Assembly: GCF_007004625.1 (NCBI RefSeq)
Contig: NZ_VIFV01000001.1
Location: 248,001-312,000, forward strand
Length of the DNA: 64,000 nucleotides
Source of the DNA: Planococcus salinarum
GTDB lineage: Bacteria > Bacillota > Bacilli > Bacillales_A > Planococcaceae
Direction of reading: 5' to 3'
Shown here: in pieces, positions 36,195 through 44,893 of the stretch
Layout: every line of letters starts with the position of its first letter
How positions within the stretch are numbered: position 1 is the stretch's first letter
Program-made: the position numbers and the translations under genes
Notes under the pieces: model-generated
The model's input: only the letters and a program-made list of their open reading frames with translations
What the model was told of the DNA's origin: nothing
The model's database searches: none

Positions 36195-37612
36195 TATAAA
36201 TGCATTCTGCCTTGCCGGTATTGGGAAGGCGTCAATTTTTCGTATTTTTTGTACACGGCGCTGAAATAAGAAGCGGTGCCAAAACCGCTGAGCCGCGCCA
36301 CCTCATCCAGCGGAATCTCCGTTTCTTTCATCAGCCGGTTCGCTTCACGAATGCGGATGTGTATCAGCAGCTCGCTGAATTTCCGGCCGTTCTGCTTTTG
36401 GAACCGGCGGCTCAAAGTGCTTTTATTCATCCGCAGCTGTTCGGCACATGCGGCAAGGTTCCAGTCCGGATTCCAATAATTCGCTTCCATCAGCTCCCGG
36501 ATTTCCTCTGAAGCGGCAGATTCGCCGTTTGCGGGATTTTTAGCGGCCGCTGATACGACGTTCACGATAAAGTTGAGCGTTGACTGGACGATTCGGTAGA
36601 CGACCGGATCTTTGACGATAATTTCAAATACTTCATGATAGCTCTGTTCCCATTGCTCATCCTGGAGATGGGCTGATTTCATGTAGCGGCGCGCCTGGGC
36701 CAAGACACTTGTCAGCCGTACGCGAATCATTTCAGGATCGGGATACGGCCGTGAATAGGAAAGAAATTCATTTTGCATCCAGGCTTGAATGGCATCGGTA
36801 TCTTTCTTTTCGAGCATTTCAATCCATTGCCGCTGTTCCACCGGCGTCAGGAATGGATCGAGGGGTTGCCAGGCGATGGGCTCCCTTTCAATCACTGAAA
36901 TATCGTAGCCTTCGTAAAAAATCAGCGAAGTCATGTCCCGGGTATCCTGATAATATTCTTTCAGCCTGTCCCGGCGGTGGGCATTGACGAAAATCGACAG
37001 ATCTTCTTTGGCCTCCCGCTTCCATGTCTCATGGAACATCCGGCTTTCTTCAATGCAGGACTGCTCATCTTCCGTTAGGAAAGCCGCCAGCACAAAGTCG
37101 GAAAACGCGAATACTTCCACCCCTTTATGGAATGGATACTTTTTCAGCCCTTCGCTCAGTAACGGATAGCCCTCTTTATCGGGCAATACAAAAGCTGCCA
37201 GCGTGAGGGGCGGCGTCACAACTTCCGCGTTGAAGAAGTCTTCATACCTCAGGAGGGTCCGGCTGACATTTTCTTCTCCCGCTTTTTCATTGCGCAGCTG
37301 GAAGCGGATCTGCTGAAGCTGTTTTACAAGCAGCAGGGGATCGAAAGGGCGGAACAGCAAATCCGCCGCTTTGCCTTTCAAAGCCCGGTAGGCCGTCAGA
37401 AATGTCCGGTCGGAAGACAGGCCGATCCAGGGAATATTGCGCTGCGTGAATTCCCGTTCAAGCTCTTCGTTCCACAGTTCCATATCGACCACCAGGCAGT
37501 CCGCTGCTGCTTCTTTGCTGAAAGACACTTCCACCCCGTTCATATGCGCTTCCGCCACCCATTTCAACCCCTGGGCTTCCAGATCATTTTGCGAGATTAC
37601 CACGACTTTCAC
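36194..37612 (-). CDS. AraC family transcriptional regulator with receiver-like N-terminus
   Basis: 472 residues. Residues 1-110 look like a degenerate response-regulator fold ([20 protein letters not shown], later VVDMELW and [15 protein letters not shown]). A long middle part follows, and the C-terminal 100 residues are an AraC/XylS double helix-turn-helix ([40 protein letters not shown]). Its position next to the hut operon suggests it controls histidine utilisation, in place of HutP of B. subtilis; this is inference. The start is GTG at 37612 after AGGGGG, 25 bases from the signal peptidase stop. Confidence 0.83.
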   Translation of the reverse strand: MKVVVISQNDLEAQGLKWVAEAHMNGVEVSFSKEAAADCLVVDMELWNEELEREFTQRNIPWIGLSSDRTFLTAYRALKGKAADLLFRPFDPLLLVKQLQQIRFQLRNEKAGEENVSRTLLRYEDFFNAEVVTPPLTLAAFVLPDKEGYPLLSEGLKKYPFHKGVEVFAFSDFVLAAFLTEDEQSCIEESRMFHETWKREAKEDLSIFVNAHRRDRLKEYYQDTRDMTSLIFYEGYDISVIEREPIAWQPLDPFLTPVEQRQWIEMLEKKDTDAIQAWMQNEFLSYSRPYPDPEMIRVRLTSVLAQARRYMKSAHLQDEQWEQSYHEVFEIIVKDPVVYRIVQSTLNFIVNVVSAAAKNPANGESAASEEIRELMEANYWNPDWNLAACAEQLRMNKSTLSRRFQKQNGRKFSELLIHIRIREANRLMKETEIPLDEVARLSGFGTASYFSAVYKKYEKLTPSQYRQGRMHL

Positions 37613-37636
37613 AAAATCCCCCTCTTTCTTCTGCCA

Positions 37637-38170
37637 CTATTCCACCGGGCCAAACTGTTTGGCCGGGGACAGCCTGAACATCACTTCGCCGATGACATCC
37701 TCTTTCTTTATAAAACCGATCATGCGGGAATCGACACTGTTCAGCCGATTGTCTCCCAATACGAAATAATATCCGGCAGGCACCGTGATAGCCGGAAAAT
37801 CTTCTGCCATTTGGCCATAGTCCCCTTGGCTGGCCAGAAGCCTGTTGTTCTTCAGATAAGGCTCTTCTGCCGCAACTCCGTTGATCTGCAGAGTCCCCTC
37901 GGCAATTTCGACCGTGTCACCCGCAATCCCGATGACACGTTTCAGGTAATTTTTTTCATCAGCCACTTTGAAGACGATCATATCAAATGGTTCGATTTCA
38001 CTGATTTTCATCAGGATGATCCGATCATTCTCTTCAAAAGTCGGCATCATTGATTTGCCATGGACCTCCACCGGCTCATAGATGAATTGCCGGGCCACCA
38101 ATAAAACAAGCGCCACTATAAGGATCACTTTCATCCAGGAAATCAATGTGTGTGCAGGCTCTTCCAGCAA
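37637..38170 (-). CDS. Signal peptidase I
   Basis: 177 residues, one N-terminal transmembrane anchor (about 12-28). Catalytic Ser in VHGKSMMPTFEEND and Lys in NYLKRVIGIAGD; the GDNRLNSVDSR box is near the C-terminus. It removes signal peptides from exported proteins, as the SipS/SipT type of Bacillus does. The start is TTG at 38170 after GAGAGGTG. It may be co-transcribed with the regulator downstream. Confidence 0.93.
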   Translation of the reverse strand: MLEEPAHTLISWMKVILIVALVLLVARQFIYEPVEVHGKSMMPTFEENDRIILMKISEIEPFDMIVFKVADEKNYLKRVIGIAGDTVEIAEGTLQINGVAAEEPYLKNNRLLASQGDYGQMAEDFPAITVPAGYYFVLGDNRLNSVDSRMIGFIKKEDVIGEVMFRLSPAKQFGPVE

Positions 38171-38307
38171 ATAAACGCACCTCTCAGATCCGCTCTCTAT
38201 TTTCTTTCATCATACTATACCCCCGGACACTGCGCATCCCGGGTTTTGCTATTCAAACTGCCACTTGCTACAATTATGTAAATAATGAAAAAAAGGAGTG
38301 AATTTCC

Positions 38308-39216
38308 ATGCATAGACTATCCACCAGTGATGTTATCTATTCATTCTCAAGAGTGAATCCCCCGGTCCTGCATGTACAATCCGGCGATACTGTCGCCATC
38401 GAGACCTTCGACTGTTTTACTGATCAGATCCAGTCTGCGGACCAGGAAGTTTCGGCAATCGACTGGAACCGGATCAATCCTGCGACCGGCCCCGTATACG
38501 TCGAAGGCGCGGTGGCCGGAGATTTGCTCAAAGTGACGATCGATGAGCTGGAAATCGGAACTCAAGGCGTCATGGTGACCGGCCCCGAGCTTGGTGTAAT
38601 GGGCCACCGCCTGGAGAAGATGGAATCCAAAATCATTCCAATCGAAAACGGCAAAGCCATCTTCAACGAAAAAGTGCATTTGCCGCTGAATCCGATGATC
38701 GGTGTCATCGGGGTTGCCCCGGAAGGCGAACCGGTTTCGTGCGGCACACCAGGTGCCCACGGCGGGAACATGGATACGAAGCACATCACGCAAGGCGCCA
38801 CTTTATACTTTCCGGTCTTCGCGGAAGGCGCCCTGTTCGCACTTGGTGATTTTCATGCAGCTATGGGCGACGGCGAAGTCAGTGTCTCCGGCATAGAAGT
38901 GCCTGGCCGCGCAACCGTAACTCTCGAAGTCATTAAAGGTTTCCATTCGAAATATCCGCTATTGGCCAACAGCGATGGAATTTCGCTTCTTGTTTCGGCC
39001 ATGACACTTGATGAAGCCGTCAAAATTGCCACGGAAGAAATGATTGATCTCTTATTGCCGTATACGGATTTGAGCGTCAGCGAAATGACGATGCTCATGA
39101 GTGCCGCCGGCGAAGCGCAGATCAGCCAGGTGGTCGATCCATTGGTTACCGCCCGCTCCTTTGTGCCTCAGCATGTGCTGGATGCGCTGGATATCAAATT
39201 ATTCAGCCGAAAATGA
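38308..39216 (+). CDS. Acetamidase/formamidase family protein
   Basis: 302 residues of the FmdA/AmdA family, which hydrolyses short amides such as formamide or acetamide to the acid and ammonia. Family blocks: NPATGPVYVEGAVAGD, MIGVIGVAPEG, GAHGGNMDTKHI and LGDFHAAMGDGEVS. A GGAG site precedes the ATG. Formamide is the product of HutG encoded nearby, so a link to histidine catabolism is plausible but not shown. Confidence 0.9.
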   Translation: MHRLSTSDVIYSFSRVNPPVLHVQSGDTVAIETFDCFTDQIQSADQEVSAIDWNRINPATGPVYVEGAVAGDLLKVTIDELEIGTQGVMVTGPELGVMGHRLEKMESKIIPIENGKAIFNEKVHLPLNPMIGVIGVAPEGEPVSCGTPGAHGGNMDTKHITQGATLYFPVFAEGALFALGDFHAAMGDGEVSVSGIEVPGRATVTLEVIKGFHSKYPLLANSDGISLLVSAMTLDEAVKIATEEMIDLLLPYTDLSVSEMTMLMSAAGEAQISQVVDPLVTARSFVPQHVLDALDIKLFSRK

Positions 39217-39310
39217 TGATATTTTGAAGGTTAACCGGCGTCAGAATCGTCGGACTTTTGAGTGAAGGCGCAATGTATGGTACACTCAAGAAAAAATGTA
39301 GGTGATTGGA

Positions 39311-40333
39311 ATGGTAGGAAGAAATGATCCATGCCCATGCGGCAGCGGTAAGAAATACAAAAAATGTCACGGAAGAGAACAGTCAGTTTCGATAAATGAC
39401 CTGGTGAACGATGAATTGTTCAAAGTGCGCCAATTGTTCTTCTCCGAAAATCCGAATCAGGAACAGCTTGCGGATTTCCGTGAATTGCAGCAGGAATGGC
39501 AACCCCGCCTGATGAAAACAATGGCAGAAAATGATGCACAGGCATTTGTCATTGAAAATTTTCTGTTCATGAAAAAGCCTGAACTTTGGCGGGAGCATCT
39601 GGACAAGCAGATTGATCTGTCCCAGCGCCCCACCACTCAGGAAGTGCTGAAGGACTGGAACGATGTGAAAGTTTTCGTCGGCCAATATGTAAAAGGAGAC
39701 GAAAGTTCCGCTCAGTTTAAAGACGCCTTTACCGGCGACACTTATACAATGGCTGACCAGCCTCCGACGGATATGGAAGATGGCCAGGGACTGCTTGCAA
39801 TTCTTCTTCCCGATACACGCGTTGGAGAAGAAGGCGCATTATTCCTTAACGGCTATCTGACCATTGTTGGCGAATTCACTCCATTCTTTGAACAGTTAAA
39901 AGCTGATATGGCAAAAGAAAATGCGACTGACGGCGAACAATATGTACGTGATAACTATTTAACGGTGGTTGAAAGCATCGTCAAATATTCCACAGGAACT
40001 GTTGACGAAAGCATCGACCTTTCGCCGGAACATCAATCCGTCATGGACGAATTGAAAAAGCATGTGCAGGAAGCTGACTTTGACGCCGAAACGGTTGATA
40101 ACGTGACCAGCATCATGAACAGCTACCTCATAAGCCAGAAGCCAAGCGTTCAAAAACCGGAAGCTATAGTAGCCGGTTATTGGAGATTCCTGCAGGATCA
40201 TGAATTGATCAAGGGACCAATGCTTGCACCAAAACAATTAAGCGAAAAATTCGATGTCTCTTCAAGCACCATATTGAAGCGCTCGAAGGAATTCGGTTCG
40301 TATTTCGAAGAACTTCTTTCAAAAAGTAAATAA
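39311..40333 (+). CDS. SEC-C metal-binding motif protein
   Basis: 340 residues. The N-terminus is a SEC-C zinc motif ([19 protein letters not shown] at 3-21), as in the tail of SecA. The rest is mostly helical, and residues 285-330 look like a small helix-turn-helix ([20 protein letters not shown]). No catalytic motif is seen. Function unknown. The ATG at 39311 follows TAGGTGAT; a GTG nine bases earlier is in frame. Confidence 0.8.
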   Translation: MVGRNDPCPCGSGKKYKKCHGREQSVSINDLVNDELFKVRQLFFSENPNQEQLADFRELQQEWQPRLMKTMAENDAQAFVIENFLFMKKPELWREHLDKQIDLSQRPTTQEVLKDWNDVKVFVGQYVKGDESSAQFKDAFTGDTYTMADQPPTDMEDGQGLLAILLPDTRVGEEGALFLNGYLTIVGEFTPFFEQLKADMAKENATDGEQYVRDNYLTVVESIVKYSTGTVDESIDLSPEHQSVMDELKKHVQEADFDAETVDNVTSIMNSYLISQKPSVQKPEAIVAGYWRFLQDHELIKGPMLAPKQLSEKFDVSSSTILKRSKEFGSYFEELLSKSK

Positions 40334-40339
40334 TTAAGC

Positions 40340-40371
40340 AAAAAGAGCAGCCTCGGCTGCTCTTTTTTTTT
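40340..40371. terminator. Bidirectional terminator between convergent genes
   Basis: AAAAGAGCAGCC pairs with GGCTGCTCTTTT around a short loop, with A and T runs. Confidence 0.85.
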
Positions 40372-40576
40372 ACTTCCTTCTCCTGAACGTGACCAGGATA
40401 TATGCCAGGATTCCTGTGACGGCAAAAAACAGGTAAAGCCTGATGAAGCCCGGCTCCATCCAGATGATTTCCGTGAATGATGAAAAATAATTGAGGATGG
40501 CTGCCAGCAGCAACAGGACGGCCAAACCGAAAATCACCAATCCTGTAAAACGGATGATATTCAGGAATACTCTCAT
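40370..40576 (-). CDS. Small two-pass membrane protein
   Basis: 68 residues with two hydrophobic helices (about 8-30 and 43-62) and a basic FRRRK tail, which fits an inside C-terminus. No family recognised. AGAGGGGCG lies upstream of the ATG at 40576. Confidence 0.65.
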   Translation of the reverse strand: MRVFLNIIRFTGLVIFGLAVLLLLAAILNYFSSFTEIIWMEPGFIRLYLFFAVTGILAYILVTFRRRK

Positions 40577-40770
40577 TGCAATCGCCCCTCTTTCATGTTC
40601 CGCCTTTCACTTTATATACCCCATTCCCCTTTAAACGCTGCATATCAGAAAATGAAAAGATGAAATCCGTTTGCTTGCAGAGATATGGGGAAAAGATGGG
40701 ATACGGGATAACTTTGTGTGTAATGGGGGTAAATTTCCCTTTTATGGATTCAAAATCCGATTAAGCAAAG

Positions 40771-40788
40771 TTATCAACATGTTGATAA
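40771..40788. promoter_or_regulatory. Perfect 18-bp palindrome, possible operator
   Basis: TTATCAACATGTTGATAA is perfectly self-complementary and lies 41 bases before the YetF-like gene. Each half is one mismatch from the DnaA box TTATCCACA; a simple repressor operator is the other reading. Confidence 0.4.
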
Positions 40789-40828
40789 GTTCGGCAAGAA
40801 CAGTTTTCCACAGGGAGGGGTTGAAAGA

Positions 40829-41338
40829 ATGTTTGAAATTACCTTGAGCAGTTTTATCCGCATTGTCACAGTCGGCTTTCTTGCATACGTGGGACTCGTT
40901 TTCTTTCTTCGAATATCCGGCAAGCGGACGCTGACCAAATTGAACGCATTCGATCTGGTAGTTACGGTGGCGCTCGGTTCGACGCTGGCTACTGTTTTAC
41001 TAAGCAAAGATAATACCCTGCTCGAAGGGCTGACAGCATTCGCGCTGTTAATCGCCATGCAATACGTGATGACTTTTCTGGCAGTGCGTTCCAAAGGCTT
41101 CAGTAAGTTCGTTAAATCAGAACCACGATTACTGTATTTTAACGGAACATTCCTGGAAGATACAATGAAAAAAGAACGGATCAACGAAGTTGAAATTCTG
41201 CAGGCCATCCGCAACCAGGGCAAAGGAAGTCTTGAGGAAGTACAGGCTGTAGTGCTGGAAACCGACGGCAGCATGTCGGTCATTCAAGGAGAGCCGGGAA
41301 ACACCCTGGCGAATGTCAAATCAAAAATAGATATATAA
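40829..41338 (+). CDS. YetF-like DUF421 membrane protein
   Basis: 169 residues. Three transmembrane helices in the first 90 residues, including the family block LRISGKRTLTKLNAFDLVVTVALGS, and a soluble C-terminal DUF421 domain (PRLLYFNGTFLEDTMKKERI, EEVQAVVLETDGSMSVI). It is shorter than YetF-type proteins of about 220 residues. Function unknown. GGAGGGG precedes the ATG, and a palindrome at 40771-40788 may be its operator. Confidence 0.87.
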   Translation: MFEITLSSFIRIVTVGFLAYVGLVFFLRISGKRTLTKLNAFDLVVTVALGSTLATVLLSKDNTLLEGLTAFALLIAMQYVMTFLAVRSKGFSKFVKSEPRLLYFNGTFLEDTMKKERINEVEILQAIRNQGKGSLEEVQAVVLETDGSMSVIQGEPGNTLANVKSKIDI

Positions 41339-41370
41339 AAAGGTTCCGGATGGTTCCGGAACCTTTTTAT
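41336..41370. terminator. Bidirectional terminator between convergent genes
   Basis: AAAAAGGTTCCGG and CCGGAACCTTTTT form a strong stem with a six-base loop. Confidence 0.85.
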
Positions 41371-41846
41371 TATCGTGGCGTTTTTGCTCTTTGCTTGCGG
41401 TGTTCGCGGCGGGCCGGCGCTGTGTCGAAAAACTTCTTTTCACCTTCCGATTCAGGGATGACCGGTGGGACCGGAGTAGGTTTTCCATCGTCTCCCATCG
41501 CCACCATTGTCAGGAAGGATTCCGTAGTGAGCCGTTCTTCGCCTGTCTGCAGGTTTTGGGATTTCACTCTGACGTAGACCTCCATCGAAGTGCGGCCGGT
41601 TGACGTGACATTCGCTTCGAGTTCCAGGACATCGCCGACATGTGCGGAGGACAGGAAATCGACCGAGTCGATGGAAGCTGTCACCACCACTTGCCTGCGG
41701 GCATGTTTCATTGCAGTGATGCCAGCGATTTCGTCAATATACGCCAGCACTTTTCCGCCAAAAATCGAATTCATGTGATTCGTGTCCGGCGGAAGAACCA
41801 ACTTTGTTTGGATTGTCTTCGATTCTTTCATAAACTTGCCTTCCAT
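41370..41846 (-). CDS. Acyl-CoA thioesterase (YkhA-like hotdog fold)
   Basis: 158 residues. Hotdog thioesterase features: LVLPPDTNHMNSIFGGKVLAYIDE at the N-terminus (catalytic Asn/Asp region), VTASIDSVDFLSSAHVGD in the centre. It hydrolyses acyl-CoA in the cytosol; YkhA of B. subtilis is the nearest named relative. A basic tail of about 15 residues follows the domain. GGAGTGAG precedes the ATG. Confidence 0.9.
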   Translation of the reverse strand: MEGKFMKESKTIQTKLVLPPDTNHMNSIFGGKVLAYIDEIAGITAMKHARRQVVVTASIDSVDFLSSAHVGDVLELEANVTSTGRTSMEVYVRVKSQNLQTGEERLTTESFLTMVAMGDDGKPTPVPPVIPESEGEKKFFDTAPARREHRKQRAKTPR

Positions 41847-41987
41847 ACTCTCACTCCTGTTTGATAAGAATTAATTTTGCTGTTTGTTTTATTGTCATGT
41901 CGCTTTCCATAATAGTAATGCTATACATAAAATTCTGCAGCGGCAACTTTTAGCGGTATGGTATATTGAATTGACAGGAGGTGCCGT

Positions 41988-42788
41988 ATGTCAGAACTGA
42001 TGAGCATTTTAAACACACCCGAATTTCAATCGAAAGAAACACTGAAAAAACAGTTGAAAGAACTTGGAATCCGGCAAGGAGACCGGATAATGGTCCATTC
42101 TTCCCTCAAGTCGATGGGCTGGATCGCAGGCGGCGCCCAGGCGGTCGTCGAGGCTCTCATGGAGACCGTCACAAAAGAGGGCACAATCGTCATGCCCTCC
42201 CAGTCCGCCGATAATTCAGATCCCGTTTATTGGATGGAGCCGCCCATCCCTGAAAACTGGCATGAGAAACTGCGGGAAACTCTGCCTGCCTACGACCCCC
42301 ACCTGACGCATCTGCGCGGCATGGGGAAAATCGCCGAATGTTTTCATCGCCACCCGCTCACCATCCGGAGCCCGCACCCTGCCCACTCCTTTATGGCTTG
42401 GGGAAATGGCGCAGACGAGTGGATGCGCGATCATCCACTCGAAGATTCTTTTGGTAAAAGTTCGCCGCTCGGGAAAATGATGGAGTCCCAACTTCAGATC
42501 CTTTTCATCGGCGTCGGTTTTGATTCGTGCACAGCACTGCATTACGCTGAATTTGCACAGGACAATCGCACGACTTCCCCGCAGGGAGCTGCGATCACGG
42601 TGAATGGCCAAAGACTTTGGCAACGGTTCGACTGCGTGGATATGGACTCAGACCGGTTTCCGGAAATCGGCAACGATTATCCGGGTGACATCAGAACCGG
42701 CACACTTGGCCAGGCTGAAGCAAAACTGACTGAAATGCGCCCATTGGTGGAATTCGGCATCCAATGGCTGCAGCAAGGAAAAGCGTAA
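41988..42788 (+). CDS. Aminoglycoside N(3)-acetyltransferase family protein
   Basis: 266 residues of the AAC(3) family: DRIMVHSSLKSMGWIAGGAQ, GTIVMPSQSADNSDP, HPAHSFMAWG and the FIGVGFDSCTALHYAE block. It would acetylate an amine with acetyl-CoA. Chromosomal Bacillales members such as YokD often do not confer clinical resistance, so I would not call a resistance gene from this. AGGAGGTG precedes the ATG. The last two codons and stop (AAAGCGTAA) form the left edge of a palindromic repeat unit. Confidence 0.87.
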   Translation: MSELMSILNTPEFQSKETLKKQLKELGIRQGDRIMVHSSLKSMGWIAGGAQAVVEALMETVTKEGTIVMPSQSADNSDPVYWMEPPIPENWHEKLRETLPAYDPHLTHLRGMGKIAECFHRHPLTIRSPHPAHSFMAWGNGADEWMRDHPLEDSFGKSSPLGKMMESQLQILFIGVGFDSCTALHYAEFAQDNRTTSPQGAAITVNGQRLWQRFDCVDMDSDRFPEIGNDYPGDIRTGTLGQAEAKLTEMRPLVEFGIQWLQQGKA

Positions 42789-42899
42789 GTGCCTGTTCAG
42801 CTCTGAAAGGCATAAGGCAGACCAGCGAAGTGGCGTTCTTTGCCACGCAGCTGGGCTGACTTATGACCCGAAGAGCTAGGCACTGGAGTCTGGACAGGG
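42779..42899 (+). repeat. Palindromic repeat family, copy D
   Basis: The unit runs from AAAAGCGTAAGTGCC to GGAGTCTGGACAG. Outer arms AGTGCCT and AGGCACT are perfectly complementary, CATAAGGC faces GACTTATG, and the loop stem is GTGGCG/GCCAC. It begins inside the last codons of the AAC(3) family gene and lies in a convergent gap. Confidence 0.85.
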
Positions 42900-42954
42900 A
42901 TACTTCCCTTTTTAAAAATTTAAAACTAAAAAAGTTATAATTTCTTACTAAACA

Positions 42955-43003
42955 ATAAAACCATAGGATTCCCGCTAATCAAATGCGGAATCCTATGGTT
43001 TTA
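42955..43003. terminator. Strong bidirectional terminator
   Basis: AAAACCATAGGATTCCCGC pairs with GCGGAATCCTATGGTTTT over about 18 bp. It overlaps the stop of the fic gene. Confidence 0.85.
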
Positions 43004-43583
43004 TAATTTCGTCAAGCAATTCTTCCAGCCGATCGTTGGTGGCATTGAAGGAATCCACGAATGCATTGATGATTTCAGCCGGCCGGGCAATTTTTTCCCA
43101 GTCCAACTGATAGCCTGCATCAGCCGTTAACTGGCGCGCAAATTCACGCACCGTCCGTCCGTTACCTTCCCGGAATGGGTGCAGTGCATTGAGCTCGGCA
43201 AGGTAATGGGCCAAACGCTTAACCATTGCCTCGCGCGGAAGATCTTTCAGGTAATTTTCCTCAGCCAATTCATTGAAAATCCGGTGTAACTCGCCTTCGA
43301 TATGATCAGGGTGGGCAAAAGATGAAGATCCTTTTGAAATCATTTCCTGCCGCAATTGTCCCGCAAACGGATAGACATCCTGAAGTATACTTCGATGAAT
43401 TTCCATAAATGCCGCCAAATCGACTGGATCAGCCGGTTTTTTCAGCTTTAGTTCGGAAAGGCGAAATAATGAATAAACCGTTTCCAGTTCCTTCAGCGTG
43501 CTGTCATCCTTAATGGAAAAATGATTGATCAGAACGTCCGAGCCGGGATAACAATACATGGAAGAATGCTTATACCTAGACAT
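42993..43583 (-). CDS. Fic domain protein (AMP-transferase toxin)
   Basis: 196 residues with the complete Fic core motif HPFREGNGRTVREF (His135 onwards), preceded by the flap region around 75-90 (FAGQLRQEMISKGSS). Such enzymes transfer AMP to target proteins, in bacterial toxins often to DNA gyrase and topoisomerase IV. The ATG at 43583 overlaps the upstream antitoxin-like ORF by eight bases. The inhibitory motif is on that separate protein, so this is a class I Fic of the VbhT/VbhA kind. Confidence 0.9.
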   Translation of the reverse strand: MSRYKHSSMYCYPGSDVLINHFSIKDDSTLKELETVYSLFRLSELKLKKPADPVDLAAFMEIHRSILQDVYPFAGQLRQEMISKGSSSFAHPDHIEGELHRIFNELAEENYLKDLPREAMVKRLAHYLAELNALHPFREGNGRTVREFARQLTADAGYQLDWEKIARPAEIINAFVDSFNATNDRLEELLDEIIKP

Positions 43584-43764
43584 CAAATCTGTTTCGAATG
43601 GCCTTGTGGAATTGAGCTTCCGTTTTTTCCCCTGTCAAAACCGACCGGACAAAATTGCAATCCTCATGCGTCACGTCAAAACCTTCTATATGGAGTGAAT
43701 GGGATGCATAGGAGATGGCATGTTCGGCCTGCTCAAAAGAAATCCGGTTAACTAATTTCGTCAA
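43576..43764 (-). CDS. VbhA-like antitoxin of the Fic protein
   Basis: 62 residues with a helical pattern and the inhibitory motif [S/T]xxxE[G/N] as SLHIEG at 23-28, inside ASHSLHIEGFDVTHED. A trailing LTGEKTEAQFHKAIRNRF helix is also as in VbhA-type antitoxins. Binding of the motif Glu in the Fic ATP pocket blocks AMP transfer. The start is taken as TTG at 43764, eight bases after AAGGTGG; GTG at 43776 is the alternative. Confidence 0.8.
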   Translation of the reverse strand: MTKLVNRISFEQAEHAISYASHSLHIEGFDVTHEDCNFVRSVLTGEKTEAQFHKAIRNRFDV

Positions 43765-44038
43765 ATCGATGACCACCTTTCATTCTTCCATTATACCATT
43801 CCACCTGCTTCAAATCCATTTCCAGCAACGGATTCGGAAGAATAGGAGCGCTTTGGCCGGGCTTGTTATTCAGCGTATTTTTCCGGATTTCAAAAGGAAT
43901 GAAAACCTGCTCGTTTTCACTGCAAATTCTTTACAGAAATAATTATTTACGGATAATCAGATGCTGTTCATCTGCTTTTTCACGGTAAAAAAGAATGTTT
44001 CCGTGAATGGAATCATATTCTATTTGTATCGGATTTTC
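43765..44038. other. Intergenic region upstream of the Fic module
   Basis: About 270 bases with no supported gene on either strand. It should hold the promoter of the antitoxin-toxin pair. It leads into the direct-repeat array at 44039-44136. Confidence 0.4.
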
Positions 44039-44136
44039 TTCCGGACAGTATTTTTCGTTTCCGGATAGTATTTTCGATCTGCGGACAGTATTTGGTGTGT
44101 TCCGGACAGTATTTGGCGTGCTCCGGACAGTATATC
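44039..44136. repeat. Five short direct repeats with core CCGGACAGTAT
   Basis: Cores start at 44041, 44061, 44081, 44102 and 44123, with periods of 20, 20, 21 and 21 bases. The core is CCGGACAGTATTT with single changes (CCGGATAGTA, GCGGACAGTA); the 6-8 bases between cores vary and are T- or G-rich. Period near two helical turns and lack of coding potential suggest protein binding sites. They lie between the Fic module and the DUF779 gene, about 100 bases past the end of the latter. Confidence 0.8.
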
Positions 44137-44232
44137 CATTTAGCTGGAAATTCCTCCGAGGTTTTTTATTGAAATATATACTTTTAGCCAGATTTAGACC
44201 TTATTAATTCTATAACCCCGAAATTCAGCCCA

Positions 44233-44266
44233 CCAAAAAAAGACGGGAAAAATTCCCGCCTTCTCT
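44233..44266 (-). terminator. Terminator of the DUF779 gene
   Basis: On the minus strand GGCGGGAA and TTCCCGTC form a stem followed by TTTTTTT. Confidence 0.8.
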
Positions 44267-44629
44267 TTAAGCCTGTTCCTGCAACTCTTTCGTTTCTTCC
44301 GTCGTAAACGCCCGGGATCTTGTGAGAAACCGTTTTCCTTCGACGCCTTCGAGTGAAAACATTCCGCCACGCCCCGGCACTACATCAATAATCAATTGAG
44401 TATGGCGCCAGTAATCAAATTGGTTTTTGTGCATATAGAATTTAGCGCCGCCGATTTCTCCCATGTACATATCCTGTTCTCCGAGAAACAGATCGCCTTC
44501 CGGATAGCACATAGGGGAGCTGCCGTCACAGCAGCCGCCTGACTGGTGGAACATCAGAGGGCCATGCTTTTCTTTTAAAAACTCGATTAATTCTAGGGCG
44601 GCATCAGTAGCTGTTACGCGTTCAACCAT
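44267..44629 (-). CDS. DUF779 family protein, companion of aldehyde dehydrogenase
   Basis: 120 residues with the family motif MFHQSGGCCDGSSPMCYP at 26-43 and later HKNQFDYWRHTQLIIDVVPGRGG. The cysteines are probably metal or cofactor ligands. DUF779 genes are commonly found next to acetaldehyde dehydrogenase genes of the ExaC/AcoD type, as here, but their role is unknown. The aldehyde dehydrogenase gene lies upstream on the same strand; three repeat units separate the two. Confidence 0.88.
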   Translation of the reverse strand: MVERVTATDAALELIEFLKEKHGPLMFHQSGGCCDGSSPMCYPEGDLFLGEQDMYMGEIGGAKFYMHKNQFDYWRHTQLIIDVVPGRGGMFSLEGVEGKRFLTRSRAFTTEETKELQEQA

Positions 44630-44649
44630 TGCAATCCCTTCTTTCTATA

Positions 44650-44771
44650 GAAATGCGACCGTGCCCGTTAAGCTCTGAAAGGCGTAAGGCGAGCCAGCGA
44701 AGTGGCGTTTTTTGCCGCGCAGCTGGATTGACTTACGACCCGAAGAGCTGGGCCACGGGAGTCTGGACAGA
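44650..44771 (+). repeat. Palindromic repeat family, tandem unit E1
   Basis: A unit from GAAATGCGACCGTGCCC to GGGAGTCTGGACAG. Outer arms CCGTG-GCCC and GGGCCACGG, then AGCTCT/AGAGCT, CGTAAG/CTTACG and the loop stem GTGGCG/GCCGC all pair. Confidence 0.85.
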
Positions 44772-44893
44772 GAAATGCGACCGTGCCCGTTAAGCTCTGA
44801 AAGGCGTAAGGCGAGCCAGCGAAGTGGCGTTTTTTGTCGCGCAGCTGGATTGACTTACGACCCGAAGAGCTGGGCCACGGGAGTCTGGACAGC
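44772..44893 (+). repeat. Palindromic repeat family, tandem unit E2
   Basis: This starts exactly 122 bases after E1 and differs from it by only one or two bases (GTCGC for GCCGC in the loop). Confidence 0.85.

Noticed and set aside
41988-42788. Acquired aminoglycoside resistance gene
   Set aside because: The family is AAC(3), but no mobile context of the resistance type is seen and chromosomal members in Bacillales often have other roles. Kept as a family-level call only.
44039-44136. CRISPR-like array of short repeats
   Set aside because: The repeats are too short and imperfect, spacers are only 6-8 bases, and no cas gene is present in the window.
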